This document shows positions 9,466 to 18,350 of a stretch of DNA of 57,401 nt, piece by piece. The first letter of the stretch is position 1; the number at the start of each line of letters is the position of its first letter. This DNA comes from Deltaproteobacteria bacterium (GTDB taxonomy: Bacteria; Desulfobacterota; Desulfobacteria; Desulfobacterales; Desulfobacteraceae): assembly GCA_027858995.1 (NCBI GenBank), contig JAQIBP010000029.1, positions 1 to 57,401 on the forward strand. The letters are read 5' to 3'. The position numbers and the translations under genes were made by a program. The notes under the pieces were generated by a model, which searched no databases, was not told the origin of the DNA, and saw only the letters and a list, made by a program, of their open reading frames with translations.

Positions 9466-10621
9466 TTTATTGTCTCGATCTTCACCTGATTACAGGGCAG
9501 TTTATATTCATATCCCTTTTTGTATTAAAAAATGCATCTATTGTGATTTCTATTCAAAAACAGATCTTTCTTTAATTCCAGACTATATAAAAGCCCTTAA
9601 AACAGAAATTAAACAAAGATCAGGGCAACATGCCCCAATTCATACAATATATTTTGGCGGTGGTACTCCTTCGCTTCTCTCCATAGAAGAAGTTGTTTCG
9701 CTGCTCAATACCATTAAAGACAATTTTTCAATTCTGCCGGATACTGAAATAAATTTTGAGATTAATCCTGGAACCGTTAATTTTGAATATCTTGAAAAAT
9801 TGAAAACCATTGGAATTAACAGACTCAGTATTGGTGTTCAGTCATTCAATGATGATAAACTTCAATTTTTAAAGAGAATCCACACAGCTGATCAGGCTGT
9901 CAAGGCAGTTGATGATGCGAAACAGGCAGGATTTTCCAATATAAGTCTGGATATGATTTACGGCCTTCCCTTTGAAACACAATCAATGTGGCTGGAAGAT
10001 CTTGGGAAAGCCGTAAACATGAAACCTGTTCATCTCTCCTGCTACATGCTCACAATTGAGCCTTTAACCCCACTTGAGAAGCATGTCAAAAAAGGCATGG
10101 TAAAACCTCTTGGACAAAAATCCATGTCACTGCTGTTTAAAAAAACTGCCCTGGTTTTAAGTGAACTGCAATTTGAACATTATGAGATCTCAAGTTTTGC
10201 AAAGAGCAGGGCATACAGATCAAAACACAATTCTCAATACTGGGATATGACACCATACCTCGGCTTTGGAGCATCTGCTCACTCCTTTGATGGTAAAAAA
10301 AGATCCTGGAATCATAAAAGCATTATAAAATATCTAAAAGATATAGATTTTGACAGGCTGCCTGTTGAAGATTTTGAAATTCTAACTCTGGAACAAAAAA
10401 AACTTGAAACAATCATGCTTGGCCTGCGAACCAGTGAAGGAATTAATCTTTTAAAATTCAAGAATCAATTCCAGTTATCTTTTCAAGATGAGTTTGAAAA
10501 TATTACAGACACTCTACTTGATCAATCCATGGGTAGTTTGAGCAGCAATAAATTTACACTCAGCCTTGAAGGTAGGGTTTGTCTAAATGATATAGTAGAA
10601 ACATTTGCCCGACAAATTTAG
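9458..10621 (+). CDS. hemW: HemW-like radical SAM protein (coproporphyrinogen oxidase homologue, haem chaperone)
   Basis: The 387 residues contain YIHIPFCIKKCIYCDFYS, in which C22, C26 and C29 form the CX3CX2C motif followed by the Asp-Phe typical of HemW. TIYFGGGTPSLL and GVQSFNDDKL are further family motifs. HemW proteins bind haem and are thought to deliver it to respiratory proteins; they lack true HemN activity. The start is a TTG inside the end of the preceding gene. It is convergent with selB, with only 4 bases between stops. Confidence 0.9.
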   Translation: MSDLLSRSSPDYRAVYIHIPFCIKKCIYCDFYSKTDLSLIPDYIKALKTEIKQRSGQHAPIHTIYFGGGTPSLLSIEEVVSLLNTIKDNFSILPDTEINFEINPGTVNFEYLEKLKTIGINRLSIGVQSFNDDKLQFLKRIHTADQAVKAVDDAKQAGFSNISLDMIYGLPFETQSMWLEDLGKAVNMKPVHLSCYMLTIEPLTPLEKHVKKGMVKPLGQKSMSLLFKKTALVLSELQFEHYEISSFAKSRAYRSKHNSQYWDMTPYLGFGASAHSFDGKKRSWNHKSIIKYLKDIDFDRLPVEDFEILTLEQKKLETIMLGLRTSEGINLLKFKNQFQLSFQDEFENITDTLLDQSMGSLSSNKFTLSLEGRVCLNDIVETFARQI

Positions 10622-10625
10622 GAAT

Positions 10626-12542
10626 TTATCTTTTCCTTCTTAACTGTCTAATGTCTCCCACACGTATGGTGACCTTGATTGAGTCATAATATTCAATCAA
10701 AGGAATGACAAATTTTCTGGAAACCTTTGTCATATTCTTAAATTCAGGAGTGGTAATTGATTCATTGGTTTGCAGAAATTTAACAAGTTTTTGTTCCAGA
10801 CGGCTTATTTCACTGGCATCAAAATAGAGATCATCTTTTGTTTTTATAATGGATTTTTCATCAATAAGCATATGCAGAACATCTGTGGAAGTTTTTTTAT
10901 CAATATCAAGATCATTGCAGATGGTTCTGAAAAAAGGAGGTGTCAAACCGCTGCTTTGATAAATTTTCTTTATTTTCTCTTTGATTTCATGCTGATCAAC
11001 TTGAAGTGCCACTACATGATCTGATAATTTTATAATATTTTTATCAACTATAATAAGATTTTCCTTGGATAATCTTGTAAACAGAATATTAAAAAATTTT
11101 GTATCATTTATATACTGGAATTTTGATTTAAGTTCCTGGGTTGGCATACCTTCCTTTAAAGGATTTTTTGCATGAAATATCTGAAGTCTGTCAATAATAT
11201 TTTTCTTAAAATCATCAAAAAAAGATCCTGAAACAAAAATTTGTTTTTCTTTGTCTGTCTGGACTATTTCCTGCATTGCCAGTAGTTTTTGTAAACTTGA
11301 TTTAAGCTTTTTATCCTGGATATTGGTCATTACACGCAAATCAGAAAAAGAGATTCCTTGATATCCTTTTAAAGACAAAAAGAGTGTAATGGTCTGTTCG
11401 CTGTCGTTATAAAGAAGCTTTTCAAGGCCCTGGATAATATTTTTATCAAACAATTTGTGCTTTTGAGATGCAGGATTCAATATGGCGCCTCCGCCAATGG
11501 TTTTTACCGGGGAATAACTCCTAATTACATATCGATCATCCTTGATACAGCATACAGGTGATTCAAGCCGAAACTGGACAGGGGCATCATCCCCCGGAGT
11601 CAGTTCTTTTCTGTCAAGCAGAATCATATATCCGAGTATCTCGCTTGTGCCTGAATGAAACCTTATTCTTGTCCTGGGTTTTACAGGTTTTGCATTACTT
11701 TTTAAATAAAGGAAATGAGCATCCACCATGTAGCTTTCAATAAGAGCATGTGGCTGGGAGAGAATATCTCCTCTGATGATTGATTTTTTGTCAAGTCCCT
11801 GAAAATTAATGGCAGTTCTTGTACCGGCAACAGCAGTTTTAACACTGGAACTGTGCACTTGAATTCCCCTGACTTTAGATACAATTTGTCTGGGGTAAAC
11901 CATTATATCGTCTCCAACATTGATGCTGCCGGAAGTGAGAGTTCCTGTAATCACAGTTCCAAACCCTTTCATGGAAAACACACGGTCAACAGGAAGTCTG
12001 AAAATAGAAGAAAATTGTCTGTTGGGAATAGTTGCACAGATGGTTTCAAGGGTTGTGATAAATTCATCAATACCATCATTGGTTACAGCAGAGAGAGGAA
12101 TAACAGGTTTATCTTCGAGAAAAGTTCCCTCTACAAAATCGTTTATATCTTCCATGGCAAGTTCCAGAAGATCTTCATCCACCATATCTGTTTTGGTCAA
12201 AGCCACAATCCCGTGTTCAACTCCCATGAGGTTGCATATTTCCATATGCTCCCTGGTCTGGGGCATAACCCCCTCATCAGCAGCTATCACCATTGTAACA
12301 ATATCAATGCCGCTGGATCCTGCCACCATATTTTTTACAAATTTTTCATGACCGGGCATATCAACAATACCGATATGCTGACCATTGGGGAGATCAAGTG
12401 ATGCAAAGCCAAGTTCAATAGTAATGCCGCGCTCTTTCTCCTCTTTAAGACGGTCGGTTTCAACTCCGGTTAAAGCCTTGACAAGGCTTGTTTTACCATG
12501 GTCAATGTGTCCTGCAGTCCCAAGAATTATATTTTGTTCCAA
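10626..12542 (-). CDS. selB: Selenocysteine-specific translation elongation factor SelB
   Basis: SelB delivers Sec-tRNA to the ribosome at UGA codons with a SECIS element. The GTPase domain shows [18 protein letters not shown] (G1), the RGITIELGF switch, [12 protein letters not shown] (G3) and LTKTD (G4). EF-Tu-like beta-barrel domains and a C-terminal half with winged-helix repeats give 638 residues, the usual length. The start is TTG, supported by an AGAGG ribosome site about 7 bases upstream. Its presence implies selenoproteins in this genome; I saw no selenoprotein gene in the window. Confidence 0.95.
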   Translation of the reverse strand: MEQNIILGTAGHIDHGKTSLVKALTGVETDRLKEEKERGITIELGFASLDLPNGQHIGIVDMPGHEKFVKNMVAGSSGIDIVTMVIAADEGVMPQTREHMEICNLMGVEHGIVALTKTDMVDEDLLELAMEDINDFVEGTFLEDKPVIPLSAVTNDGIDEFITTLETICATIPNRQFSSIFRLPVDRVFSMKGFGTVITGTLTSGSINVGDDIMVYPRQIVSKVRGIQVHSSSVKTAVAGTRTAINFQGLDKKSIIRGDILSQPHALIESYMVDAHFLYLKSNAKPVKPRTRIRFHSGTSEILGYMILLDRKELTPGDDAPVQFRLESPVCCIKDDRYVIRSYSPVKTIGGGAILNPASQKHKLFDKNIIQGLEKLLYNDSEQTITLFLSLKGYQGISFSDLRVMTNIQDKKLKSSLQKLLAMQEIVQTDKEKQIFVSGSFFDDFKKNIIDRLQIFHAKNPLKEGMPTQELKSKFQYINDTKFFNILFTRLSKENLIIVDKNIIKLSDHVVALQVDQHEIKEKIKKIYQSSGLTPPFFRTICNDLDIDKKTSTDVLHMLIDEKSIIKTKDDLYFDASEISRLEQKLVKFLQTNESITTPEFKNMTKVSRKFVIPLIEYYDSIKVTIRVGDIRQLRRKR

Positions 12543-12563
12543 TTGTAAACCTCTTTGGTTTTA

Positions 12564-12734
12564 TTATTGTCTCTTTTTTCTGAAAAAGGCCATTCCATAG
12601 GCCAGGGCAACCAGAACGAGTCCTGTGATAACTCCATGAAAATCAGTCCACTCCGGTCTGAACATCCGGATAAGGATGATACCGAATACCAGACCGATAA
12701 TAAGCCTGACTGTAAATATTAATAAAGCATTCAT
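12564..12734 (-). CDS. Small two-helix membrane protein upstream of selB
   Basis: The 56-residue frame starts with ATG after a good AAGGA ribosome site (6-base spacing). It has two hydrophobic segments, [19 protein letters not shown] (about residues 4-22) and [17 protein letters not shown] (about 35-51), separated by a short polar loop [12 protein letters not shown] and followed by a basic tail. It sits 21 bases upstream of selB on the same strand, so the two are probably cotranscribed. No function is known to me. Confidence 0.65.
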   Translation of the reverse strand: MNALLIFTVRLIIGLVFGIILIRMFRPEWTDFHGVITGLVLVALAYGMAFFRKKRQ

Positions 12735-12838
12735 AAAAAATCCTTAGCTAATAATCTATGCAAATAATCTAATTACCCTGGATCATAGTCAAACAGTGTT
12801 TGAAAATCAATATTAAAGAGATGTCATTGAAAAAACTA

Positions 12839-12867
12839 TTGAAAAACAGATTCTGTTCTGATAAATA
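12839..12867 (+). promoter_or_regulatory. Promoter for tRNA-His
   Basis: TTGAAA at 12839-12844 and TAAATA at 12862-12867 are spaced by 17 bases. Transcription would begin near 12874, just before the tRNA-His gene. Both boxes differ slightly from consensus. Confidence 0.55.
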
Positions 12868-12881
12868 TAACTTTTTATTGT

Positions 12882-12958
12882 GGTGGGTGTAGCTCAGTTG
12901 GTAGAGCGCTAGGTTGTGGTCCTGGAAGTCGAGGGTTCAAGCCCCTTCACTCACCCCA
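12882..12958 (+). tRNA. tRNA-His (anticodon GTG)
   Basis: The cloverleaf has acceptor GUGGGUG pairing with CACUCAC, plus the extra G(-1) at 12882 opposite C73 that marks tRNA-His. The anticodon stem CUAGG/CCUGG encloses UUGUGGU (anticodon GUG). The 3' CCA is encoded. Confidence 0.95.
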
Positions 12959-13032
12959 TTTTCAAAATTAATAATTAATAATAACCTGGTTTCTGACCTT
13001 CAGGTTAAAGATCAGAAACTAAAAAATTAAAG

Positions 13033-13068
13033 AAGCCCGAAACTCAAGGTGATTGAGAATCGGGCTTT
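13033..13068 (+). terminator. Hairpin, possible terminator downstream of tRNA-His
   Basis: AAGCCCGA (13033-13040) pairs with TCGGGCTT near 13060-13067, with a partly paired CTCA/TGAG inside the loop. There is only a short T run after it. It may terminate tRNA-His transcription or sit in the leader of the downstream cyclophilin gene. Confidence 0.5.
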
Positions 13069-13123
13069 GTATTATAGACAAAGTAGAAAATTGTTTGTAG
13101 AAATAACCAAAGGAGTCAACTAT

Positions 13124-13765
13124 ATGAAATCATGTAAAAAAATATTAACAATAATAAGTTTTATGCTTCTTTTGTCAGGGATATCTTTTGCACAGGATCT
13201 TACAAAAGGTTTATACGCTCAATTTGATACTACAAAAGGTAAAATTACAGCCAGGTTCTATTACAAACTGGTACCCCTTACTGTTATTAACTTTGCAGGC
13301 CTGGCGCAAGGTACCATTGCTTCTAACCAGACCCCAAAGAAAGAATATTATAATGGACTTGTTTTCCATAGAGTTATTAAGGATTTTATGATCCAGGGTG
13401 GTGATCCCATGGGAACCGGCAGGGGAGGGCCGGGATATGAATTTCCAGATGAATTTATTGATCAATTAAAACATGATTCTCCTGGAATCCTCTCCATGGC
13501 CAATGCAGGCCCTGATACTAATGGCAGTCAGTTTTTCATAACCCATAAAGCAACTCCCTGGCTTAATAATAAACATTCTGTTTTTGGCAAGGTTGTAAAA
13601 GGGATGGACGTGGTAAATAAAATTGAAAAAGGTGACAAGATTATCACTTTGAAAATTATTAGGGTTGGAGAGGATGCAAAAGCTTTTAAAACTGACCAGA
13701 CAAGTTTTGATTCAGCATTATACAAAATAAAGTGGAAAAAAGGGTGGGGGGGAAAAAAGCAATAA
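13124..13765 (+). CDS. Secreted cyclophilin-type peptidyl-prolyl cis-trans isomerase
   Basis: I chose the ATG at 13124 (213 residues) because AAAGGAG lies 8 bases upstream and the protein then begins with a signal peptide (MKSCKK, hydrophobic core, FAQ cleavage about residue 24). The mature part has the cyclophilin core: FHRVIKDFMIQGGDP, GGPGYEFPDE, SMANAGPDTNGSQFFI and LNNKHSVFGKVVKGM. It assists proline isomerisation during folding of exported proteins. The basic GWGGKKQ C-terminus is unremarkable. No partner gene is adjacent. Confidence 0.93.
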   Translation: MKSCKKILTIISFMLLLSGISFAQDLTKGLYAQFDTTKGKITARFYYKLVPLTVINFAGLAQGTIASNQTPKKEYYNGLVFHRVIKDFMIQGGDPMGTGRGGPGYEFPDEFIDQLKHDSPGILSMANAGPDTNGSQFFITHKATPWLNNKHSVFGKVVKGMDVVNKIEKGDKIITLKIIRVGEDAKAFKTDQTSFDSALYKIKWKKGWGGKKQ

Positions 13766-13807
13766 CTTATATGCTCTCTTTCAAATTTCACATCTTAAAT
13801 TTCACCA

Positions 13808-14503
13808 CTACAACAACGGCATAAGGCGCATATCTTTCATGATTTGCGCCTGTCTTGTTTTAATATATTCACTGGGATGCTTTACTGACCATAAATGCGG
13901 GCTTGGCAAAATTGCTGTCATCAATGCAGCCTGGGATGGAGTCAGGTTTTTTGCACTCTTTGAGTAGTATTTTTGACAGGCAGCTTCAGCCCCGGTGACA
14001 TTTGTTCCCCAGTCAACACTGTTTAAATATAATTCAAAGATTCTCTGCTTGCTCCAGAACATTTCAATCAGCACAGTATAATAGATTTCTGCAATTTTTC
14101 TGAATACACTCCTGCTGGATAATAAAAACAGACTTCGTGCGGTCTGCATACTGATGGTGCTGGCACCCCTCAGTTTTTTCTCCTTGAATAAAGTTTTTAC
14201 AGCATTCTTAATTTCATTAAAATCAAAGCCATTATGGGATAAAAATCGTTGATCTTCAGCAGCAAGAACAGCTTTTCTTAAATGCGGCGATATATCTTCA
14301 AGTTTTTTAAAATTATATTCAGGACACTTTTCAGGCTGTTTATTAAAAACACATTCAGCCCACTCCCATGCAATATTGGGAGTAAATGGCGGATTTATAT
14401 ATTTTATGATCAAAACCTGGATTATAGTAAAACAAAAAAGAAAGATTATTATTTTAAGACATGTTTTTCTCAGCCAGGATAGAAATTTCTTCTTTTTTTT
14501 CAT
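13808..14503 (-). CDS. mtgA: Monofunctional peptidoglycan glycosyltransferase
   Basis: The 231-residue protein has one N-terminal membrane anchor (about residues 15-33) and a GT51 domain. Motif 1 is AVLAAEDQRFLSHNGFD with the catalytic Glu, then RGASTISMQTARSLFL and KQRIFELYLNSVDWG, which contains the second catalytic Glu. It polymerises lipid II into glycan strands without a transpeptidase domain, matching MtgA length. It is transcribed after the alpha/beta hydrolase gene, 23 bases downstream of it. Confidence 0.93.
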   Translation of the reverse strand: MKKKKKFLSWLRKTCLKIIIFLFCFTIIQVLIIKYINPPFTPNIAWEWAECVFNKQPEKCPEYNFKKLEDISPHLRKAVLAAEDQRFLSHNGFDFNEIKNAVKTLFKEKKLRGASTISMQTARSLFLLSSRSVFRKIAEIYYTVLIEMFWSKQRIFELYLNSVDWGTNVTGAEAACQKYYSKSAKNLTPSQAALMTAILPSPHLWSVKHPSEYIKTRQAQIMKDMRLMPLL

Positions 14504-14526
14504 GATCTATTTTCTGAACAGAAAAT

Positions 14527-15315
14527 CTAAGTTATGCAGAATTTTTTTACATGCTCAAGATACGAACCCATGTCATGAAAAAAAATATCATTGTGGTTAG
14601 CCTCTTTAATCTCCAGCAAAAACTTACTGCTGGATTTACATGCTTCATACAGAGCTAATCCATCTGAAAATGGGATAATATGATCAAACTGGGCATGGAT
14701 AATAAGACAGGGTTTTGAAAAGTTTTTAATTTTATCCAGATTTTCAAATCCCTGACCCTCTTTATATCCAATGGCAAGAGGATCAATACCCAGGATACGA
14801 AGCAGGGGTGATACAAAAGCAAAACCGCTTTCGATAATAAGGCAGTGTATATCATGTTGAGAATTTACACCTAATTCAATTGCAGAGGCGCTGCCAAGGG
14901 AACGCCCCATAATACAGACATGTCCATTCATATCCCTCTTTTTCATATATGAGATCAGATAATCCAATATTCTGTGGCAATCTTTCATCATTGTACTGAC
15001 ACTGGGTTGCCCCGAGGATCTGCCGTATCCCCTAAAATCCACTACAAAAAAATTAACTCCTGTATCAGTGAAGTATTTCCCCAGATCATCATAGTCTGAA
15101 ACAATCTCTCCATTGCCATGAAAAAAAAGAATCACAGGGGCATTTTGACTTTGAAAATAAAAAGACCCGCCAATTTCAACCCCCTGATCTACTTGTATCA
15201 TTAAATCATCCCGGGTTTTTTCCGGTATCCTGCCGAAAGCTTCCTTTCGTGGGTGAAACAGTCGTTGCAGAACCTGGGGTTGATCCAGCACATGGTAATT
15301 TTCAGAATTTTCCAT
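14527..15315 (-). CDS. Alpha/beta-hydrolase fold serine hydrolase
   Basis: The 262 residues show the oxyanion motif FFHGNGE, the nucleophile elbow GRSLGSASA, an acid site in HAQFDHIIPF and a late His in EANHNDIFFHD. The order Ser-Asp-His fits the COG1073 type hydrolases. No signal peptide is present, so it is cytoplasmic; the substrate is unknown. AAGGA precedes the ATG at 15315. It shares a strand with mtgA and is likely in one transcript with it. Confidence 0.88.
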   Translation of the reverse strand: MENSENYHVLDQPQVLQRLFHPRKEAFGRIPEKTRDDLMIQVDQGVEIGGSFYFQSQNAPVILFFHGNGEIVSDYDDLGKYFTDTGVNFFVVDFRGYGRSSGQPSVSTMMKDCHRILDYLISYMKKRDMNGHVCIMGRSLGSASAIELGVNSQHDIHCLIIESGFAFVSPLLRILGIDPLAIGYKEGQGFENLDKIKNFSKPCLIIHAQFDHIIPFSDGLALYEACKSSSKFLLEIKEANHNDIFFHDMGSYLEHVKKFCIT

Positions 15316-15542
15316 GAATTTGTCCTTAATATTTTATATTTTCAAGTTTTTATTATCAAAAATACTATTTTAAAAGGTTATCATACAATCAGGAAAAATA
15401 GCCATAAAAAATTTTAAAGCAAATTGTAATACAACAGCATGTTTTTAATAATTGATCACCTTGTTTGAAGTATTGTCTTATTTTCAGGACTGTGATAAAT
15501 AATTTAAAATATTGAAAACTTCAGAAGATCAATATAACCTGT

Positions 15543-15619
15543 GCGCCCGTAGCTCAGCTGGATAGAGCGCTGGACTTCGAATCCATAGGCCGGGGGTTCG
15601 AATCCCTCCGGGCGTGCCA
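15543..15619 (+). tRNA. tRNA-Arg (anticodon TCG)
   Basis: The acceptor GCGCCCG pairs with CGGGCGU (one G-U pair), the D loop is AGCUCAGCUGGAUAGAGC, the anticodon stem CUGGA/UCCAU encloses CUUCGAA (anticodon UCG), and the T arm is GGGUUCGAAUCC. CCA is encoded. Confidence 0.95.
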
Positions 15620-15673
15620 CTTCTTGAGGTTTCCTCTTTTTCAGGTGTGTAAATAGTGTGACATAAAAGGCGT

Positions 15674-16370
15674 TTATGCAGGCTTTGTTTGTGGCCTTTT
15701 TGATTTACCTAAAATTGACAACTCTCCAATTTCAAGATTGATTGCATTGTGTTTGCATACTTTACTGCAGGACATACAAGTTATGCATTCCATGTCATTT
15801 GGTGATTCATTAAACCGAACACCCATGGGGCAAACATCATGGCAGGCCTCACAATTTGTACACCTGCTATAATCCAGATTGAGCCTGACCAGCTTGATTT
15901 TGCTGAACAAAGCATAAAAGGCACCAAGCGGACACGCGGTTCTACAAAAAGGCCTGCTGGATATCACTGCCCAGGCAATAAATAAAATAAGAATGCAAAG
16001 TTTGAGTAGAAAAATCCAGCCTAAATTAGCCTGGAGTATCGGTTGAAGAAAAATCATTGGAAGCCCTGCTTCTAATGTTCCGGCCGGACAGAAATATTCA
16101 CAAAACCAGGGATCACCCGTACCAAATTCATCAATGGCAAAAAGCGGCAAAAGAATAACCATAAAAACCAAAAGTCCGTATTTCAGGTAGCTGTTGAAGA
16201 GATCCTATGGGGCAATACGTTGTTGCAGCCGGGCAGGAGTAACAATTAAGACCAGGTGAACAAACGACTTTTAACGGTCCCTGATATATTGATTTTGTTA
16301 CAGGGAAATTCCAATACCCGTTAGTCATAAAGAAAAACAGGGCCTGAATCCATTTTCGCAAGACATCCAT
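15674..16370 (-). pseudogene. Membrane-bound 4Fe-4S polyferredoxin (NapH-like), broken by a frameshift
   Basis: Two frames together encode one protein. The first (ATG at 16370) has CSPGLNCYSCPAATTYCPIGS and then runs into a shifted tail ending at 16131. The second frame continues with NSYLKYGLLVFMVILLP, CEYFCPAGTLE, CRTACPLGAF, and two ferredoxin motifs CTNCEACHDVCPMG and CITCMSCSKVCKHN near the C-terminus. The switch lies around 16188-16200 in a CTCTTCAACAG stretch, so a small indel (or a sequencing error) is responsible. Intact homologues are membrane electron carriers with several TM segments. It is the last gene of the thiol-redox cluster, directly after the small CXXC protein. Confidence 0.75.
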
Positions 16371-16373
16371 AGA

Positions 16374-16535
16374 TCAACCGATACCAATACACGACAAACA
16401 TATCTGTGTTGCCTGGTTAAGAACGCGTGTCGGCTCATCCAACGTAATGCCGATCATTCCAAGAATAAGAAAAAATAAGATCACTAAAAATGGCGCTATC
16501 CTGATTTTAGATTTTGCAGATTTATTCTTTTTCAT
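16374..16535 (-). CDS. Small CXXC membrane protein, CD1871A-like
   Basis: This 53-residue protein has a basic N-terminus, one membrane helix (about residues 13-31) and a C-terminus ending AT-QICLSCIGIG, where the CLSC pair is the only Cys motif. The ending closely resembles the CD1871A family of CXXC-containing small proteins, as I remember it. It lies 6 bases after the TlpA-like gene and 3 bases before the polyferredoxin. The position suggests that it hands electrons or a disulfide between the polyferredoxin and a thioredoxin-like protein; that role is an inference. Confidence 0.75.
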   Translation of the reverse strand: MKKNKSAKSKIRIAPFLVILFFLILGMIGITLDEPTRVLNQATQICLSCIGIG

Positions 16536-16541
16536 ATTCTT

Positions 16542-17048
16542 TTATTGATTAATATATTTCATTATCATTTGTAATGCCTCGGGAGTATCCCATTGTGCAG
16601 GGCCGATAATTTTCTCCCGGATGATACCCTGTTTATCCAGAATAAAGGTTTCAGGTAAACCTGTTATGTCATATTTGGAACCAATCAAATTTTGAGAATC
16701 ATCAAGAATCGGAATAGTGATTCCCTTTTGTTTCGCCACAAAGTCTGCCAGAACAGGCTTGTCATTGTTTAATACAGCAAGCATTTTAAACTTATCATTT
16801 GGCAGACTTGCAAATAGTGTCTGCATGGATGGCAGCTCTTTCAGACAAGGGGAACACCAGGTTGCCCAAAAATTGATAAATACCACCTGTCCTTTAAGTT
16901 CGGAAAGCGTCCAGGATTTACCTAACCGGTCTACCAGGGAAAAATCCGGGGCCGAATCACCCACTTTCAAAACAGTTGGAGCCTGTCCGCAAGAAAAAAC
17001 AAACAGAGACAAACACCCGACCATGCTTAGAAGTAAGAGTTTCTTCAT
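16542..17048 (-). CDS. TlpA-like thioredoxin-fold lipoprotein
   Basis: The 168 residues begin with a lipoprotein-type signal (core LLLLSMVGCLSLFVF, lipid Cys probably C20). The redoxin domain follows, with the active site NFWATWCSPC (C65 and C68) and the cis-Pro region GLPETFILD. Such proteins reduce or shuffle disulfides outside the cytoplasm. It lies between dsbA (110 bases upstream) and the CXXC/polyferredoxin pair, on the same strand. Its electron donor could be the polyferredoxin branch rather than a CcdA/DsbD protein, none of which is seen here. Confidence 0.88.
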   Translation of the reverse strand: MKKLLLLSMVGCLSLFVFSCGQAPTVLKVGDSAPDFSLVDRLGKSWTLSELKGQVVFINFWATWCSPCLKELPSMQTLFASLPNDKFKMLAVLNNDKPVLADFVAKQKGITIPILDDSQNLIGSKYDITGLPETFILDKQGIIREKIIGPAQWDTPEALQMIMKYINQ

Positions 17049-17157
17049 TTTATTTGATTCCCTTTACTTTTTTATACATAAGGCCCACGGCAAATTGCAT
17101 GCGGTATGTTCATTACAATGAGCCCTATATTATTTGCTCCAATATGTCGTATTCGTT

Positions 17158-17805
17158 TTAATAATTCGCATCTATTTCTGATTGAATCAATTTATATAGA
17201 TTTTTCCAACCAAAGGGTTCAAGTGGTTTTCCATTAACAAAAAAACCTGGTGTTTTCCTAACATTAAGCGTTTTAGCATCTGCAAGATCCTGCTCAATTA
17301 GTGTTACTATTGCCGGATCATTCATGTCTCTTTTAATCCTGTCCAAATCAAGCCCTGCCTTTGGAAGAAATTGCCATATTTTATCCGGCTGTGCAACATG
17401 ATGACTCGTCCAATAGGCTTGAGTTTTAAACATCACATCCAGGGTTTCCCAGTACTTATTTTGTTTTTTCGCTGCTTCAAGAATTTTAACAAAATAATCA
17501 GCACCTTCATGAAAAGGAGCATATCTAATAACAAGCTTAATTTTGCCGGGACTGGCTGCCATCACTTGTTTTACAAGTGATGAGAATGAAGCGCAGGTTT
17601 CACAAGCAGGATCCATAAATTCAACTATAAAAACCTTTGCATCATCATCACCCAAAGTCGGGGAGTGATCGCTAACAAAAGTCGAGGCATTATTTTGGGC
17701 CATAAACCCAAGCCTTCTGGCCTGTTCTTTTTTATAGTAAAGACTGGTTGCTACAAAGATACCTACTAAAACAAGGCATGTACCTGCAAAAATTTTGTAT
17801 TTCAT
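17158..17805 (-). CDS. DsbA-family periplasmic thiol-disulfide oxidoreductase
   Basis: This 215-residue protein has an N-terminal membrane anchor or signal (about residues 5-22). A DsbA/thioredoxin_4 domain follows, with active site DPACETCASF (C68, C71) and the cis-Pro motif RKTPGFFVNG near the C-terminus. The helical insertion between them is of normal size. It would oxidise Cys pairs in exported proteins and pass electrons to DsbB. Its stop and start abut dsbB, whose stop is at 17806, so the two are certainly coupled. Confidence 0.88.
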   Translation of the reverse strand: MKYKIFAGTCLVLVGIFVATSLYYKKEQARRLGFMAQNNASTFVSDHSPTLGDDDAKVFIVEFMDPACETCASFSSLVKQVMAASPGKIKLVIRYAPFHEGADYFVKILEAAKKQNKYWETLDVMFKTQAYWTSHHVAQPDKIWQFLPKAGLDLDRIKRDMNDPAIVTLIEQDLADAKTLNVRKTPGFFVNGKPLEPFGWKNLYKLIQSEIDANY

Positions 17806-18240
17806 TTATTTAATCCTCCTCTTTAAAAGAAGCAAAAGTGTTATAATTGTGGTAAACGAGAGTAAAGAAAGCATTGGTATCGTTAAAAATCCAAAAAGAT
17901 CTATATATTTTTCTGTGCAGGAAACACCCTTACTGCATGGTTGCATCTCTTGGGGTATTATCCCTGAATACAATAAGTTATGATAAAATGCCGTCAACCA
18001 GCCTGCAATAGCCAAAAGAAAAGCAAATTTTACCACACGTTTATCAAACGGGAATAGCCCTGTGGCTAAGATAATAACCAAAGGAAATAAACAGATTCTT
18101 TGATACCAGCACAACACACAGGGGGCAAATTCCATTACATGGCTGAAGAACAAGCTTCCCAGAGTTGAAATAGTAACAATAATCCAGGTTATAAAAAGGA
18201 GTGTCCAATTCTGTTCAGACACTTTATGATTTTGAGCCAT
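17806..18240 (-). CDS. dsbB: DsbB-family disulfide bond formation protein
   Basis: This is a 144-residue inner-membrane protein with four predicted helices. The first periplasmic pair is in APCVLCWYQR (C41, C44) and the second pair is C102 and C108 in QPCSKGVSC, the two redox pairs of DsbB. It reoxidises DsbA using quinone. It directly precedes dsbA. In an anaerobe the quinone would probably be menaquinone; that is inference. Confidence 0.92.
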   Translation of the reverse strand: MAQNHKVSEQNWTLLFITWIIVTISTLGSLFFSHVMEFAPCVLCWYQRICLFPLVIILATGLFPFDKRVVKFAFLLAIAGWLTAFYHNLLYSGIIPQEMQPCSKGVSCTEKYIDLFGFLTIPMLSLLSFTTIITLLLLLKRRIK

Positions 18241-18350
18241 AATAAATCTTTCAAAATAATATTTGGTAATAAATGAACAGACCCACCTCTTTCCTTTGTG
18301 TAAAATAGATGGGAATGTCCTGCTACTATTCTATCGGAGAAAAATGTGGT

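Noticed and set aside
11853-12401. 182- and 143-codon plus-strand frames opposite selB
   Set aside because: They lie fully antisense to the conserved GTPase domain of SelB, have no ribosome sites, and their composition mirrors the codons of selB.
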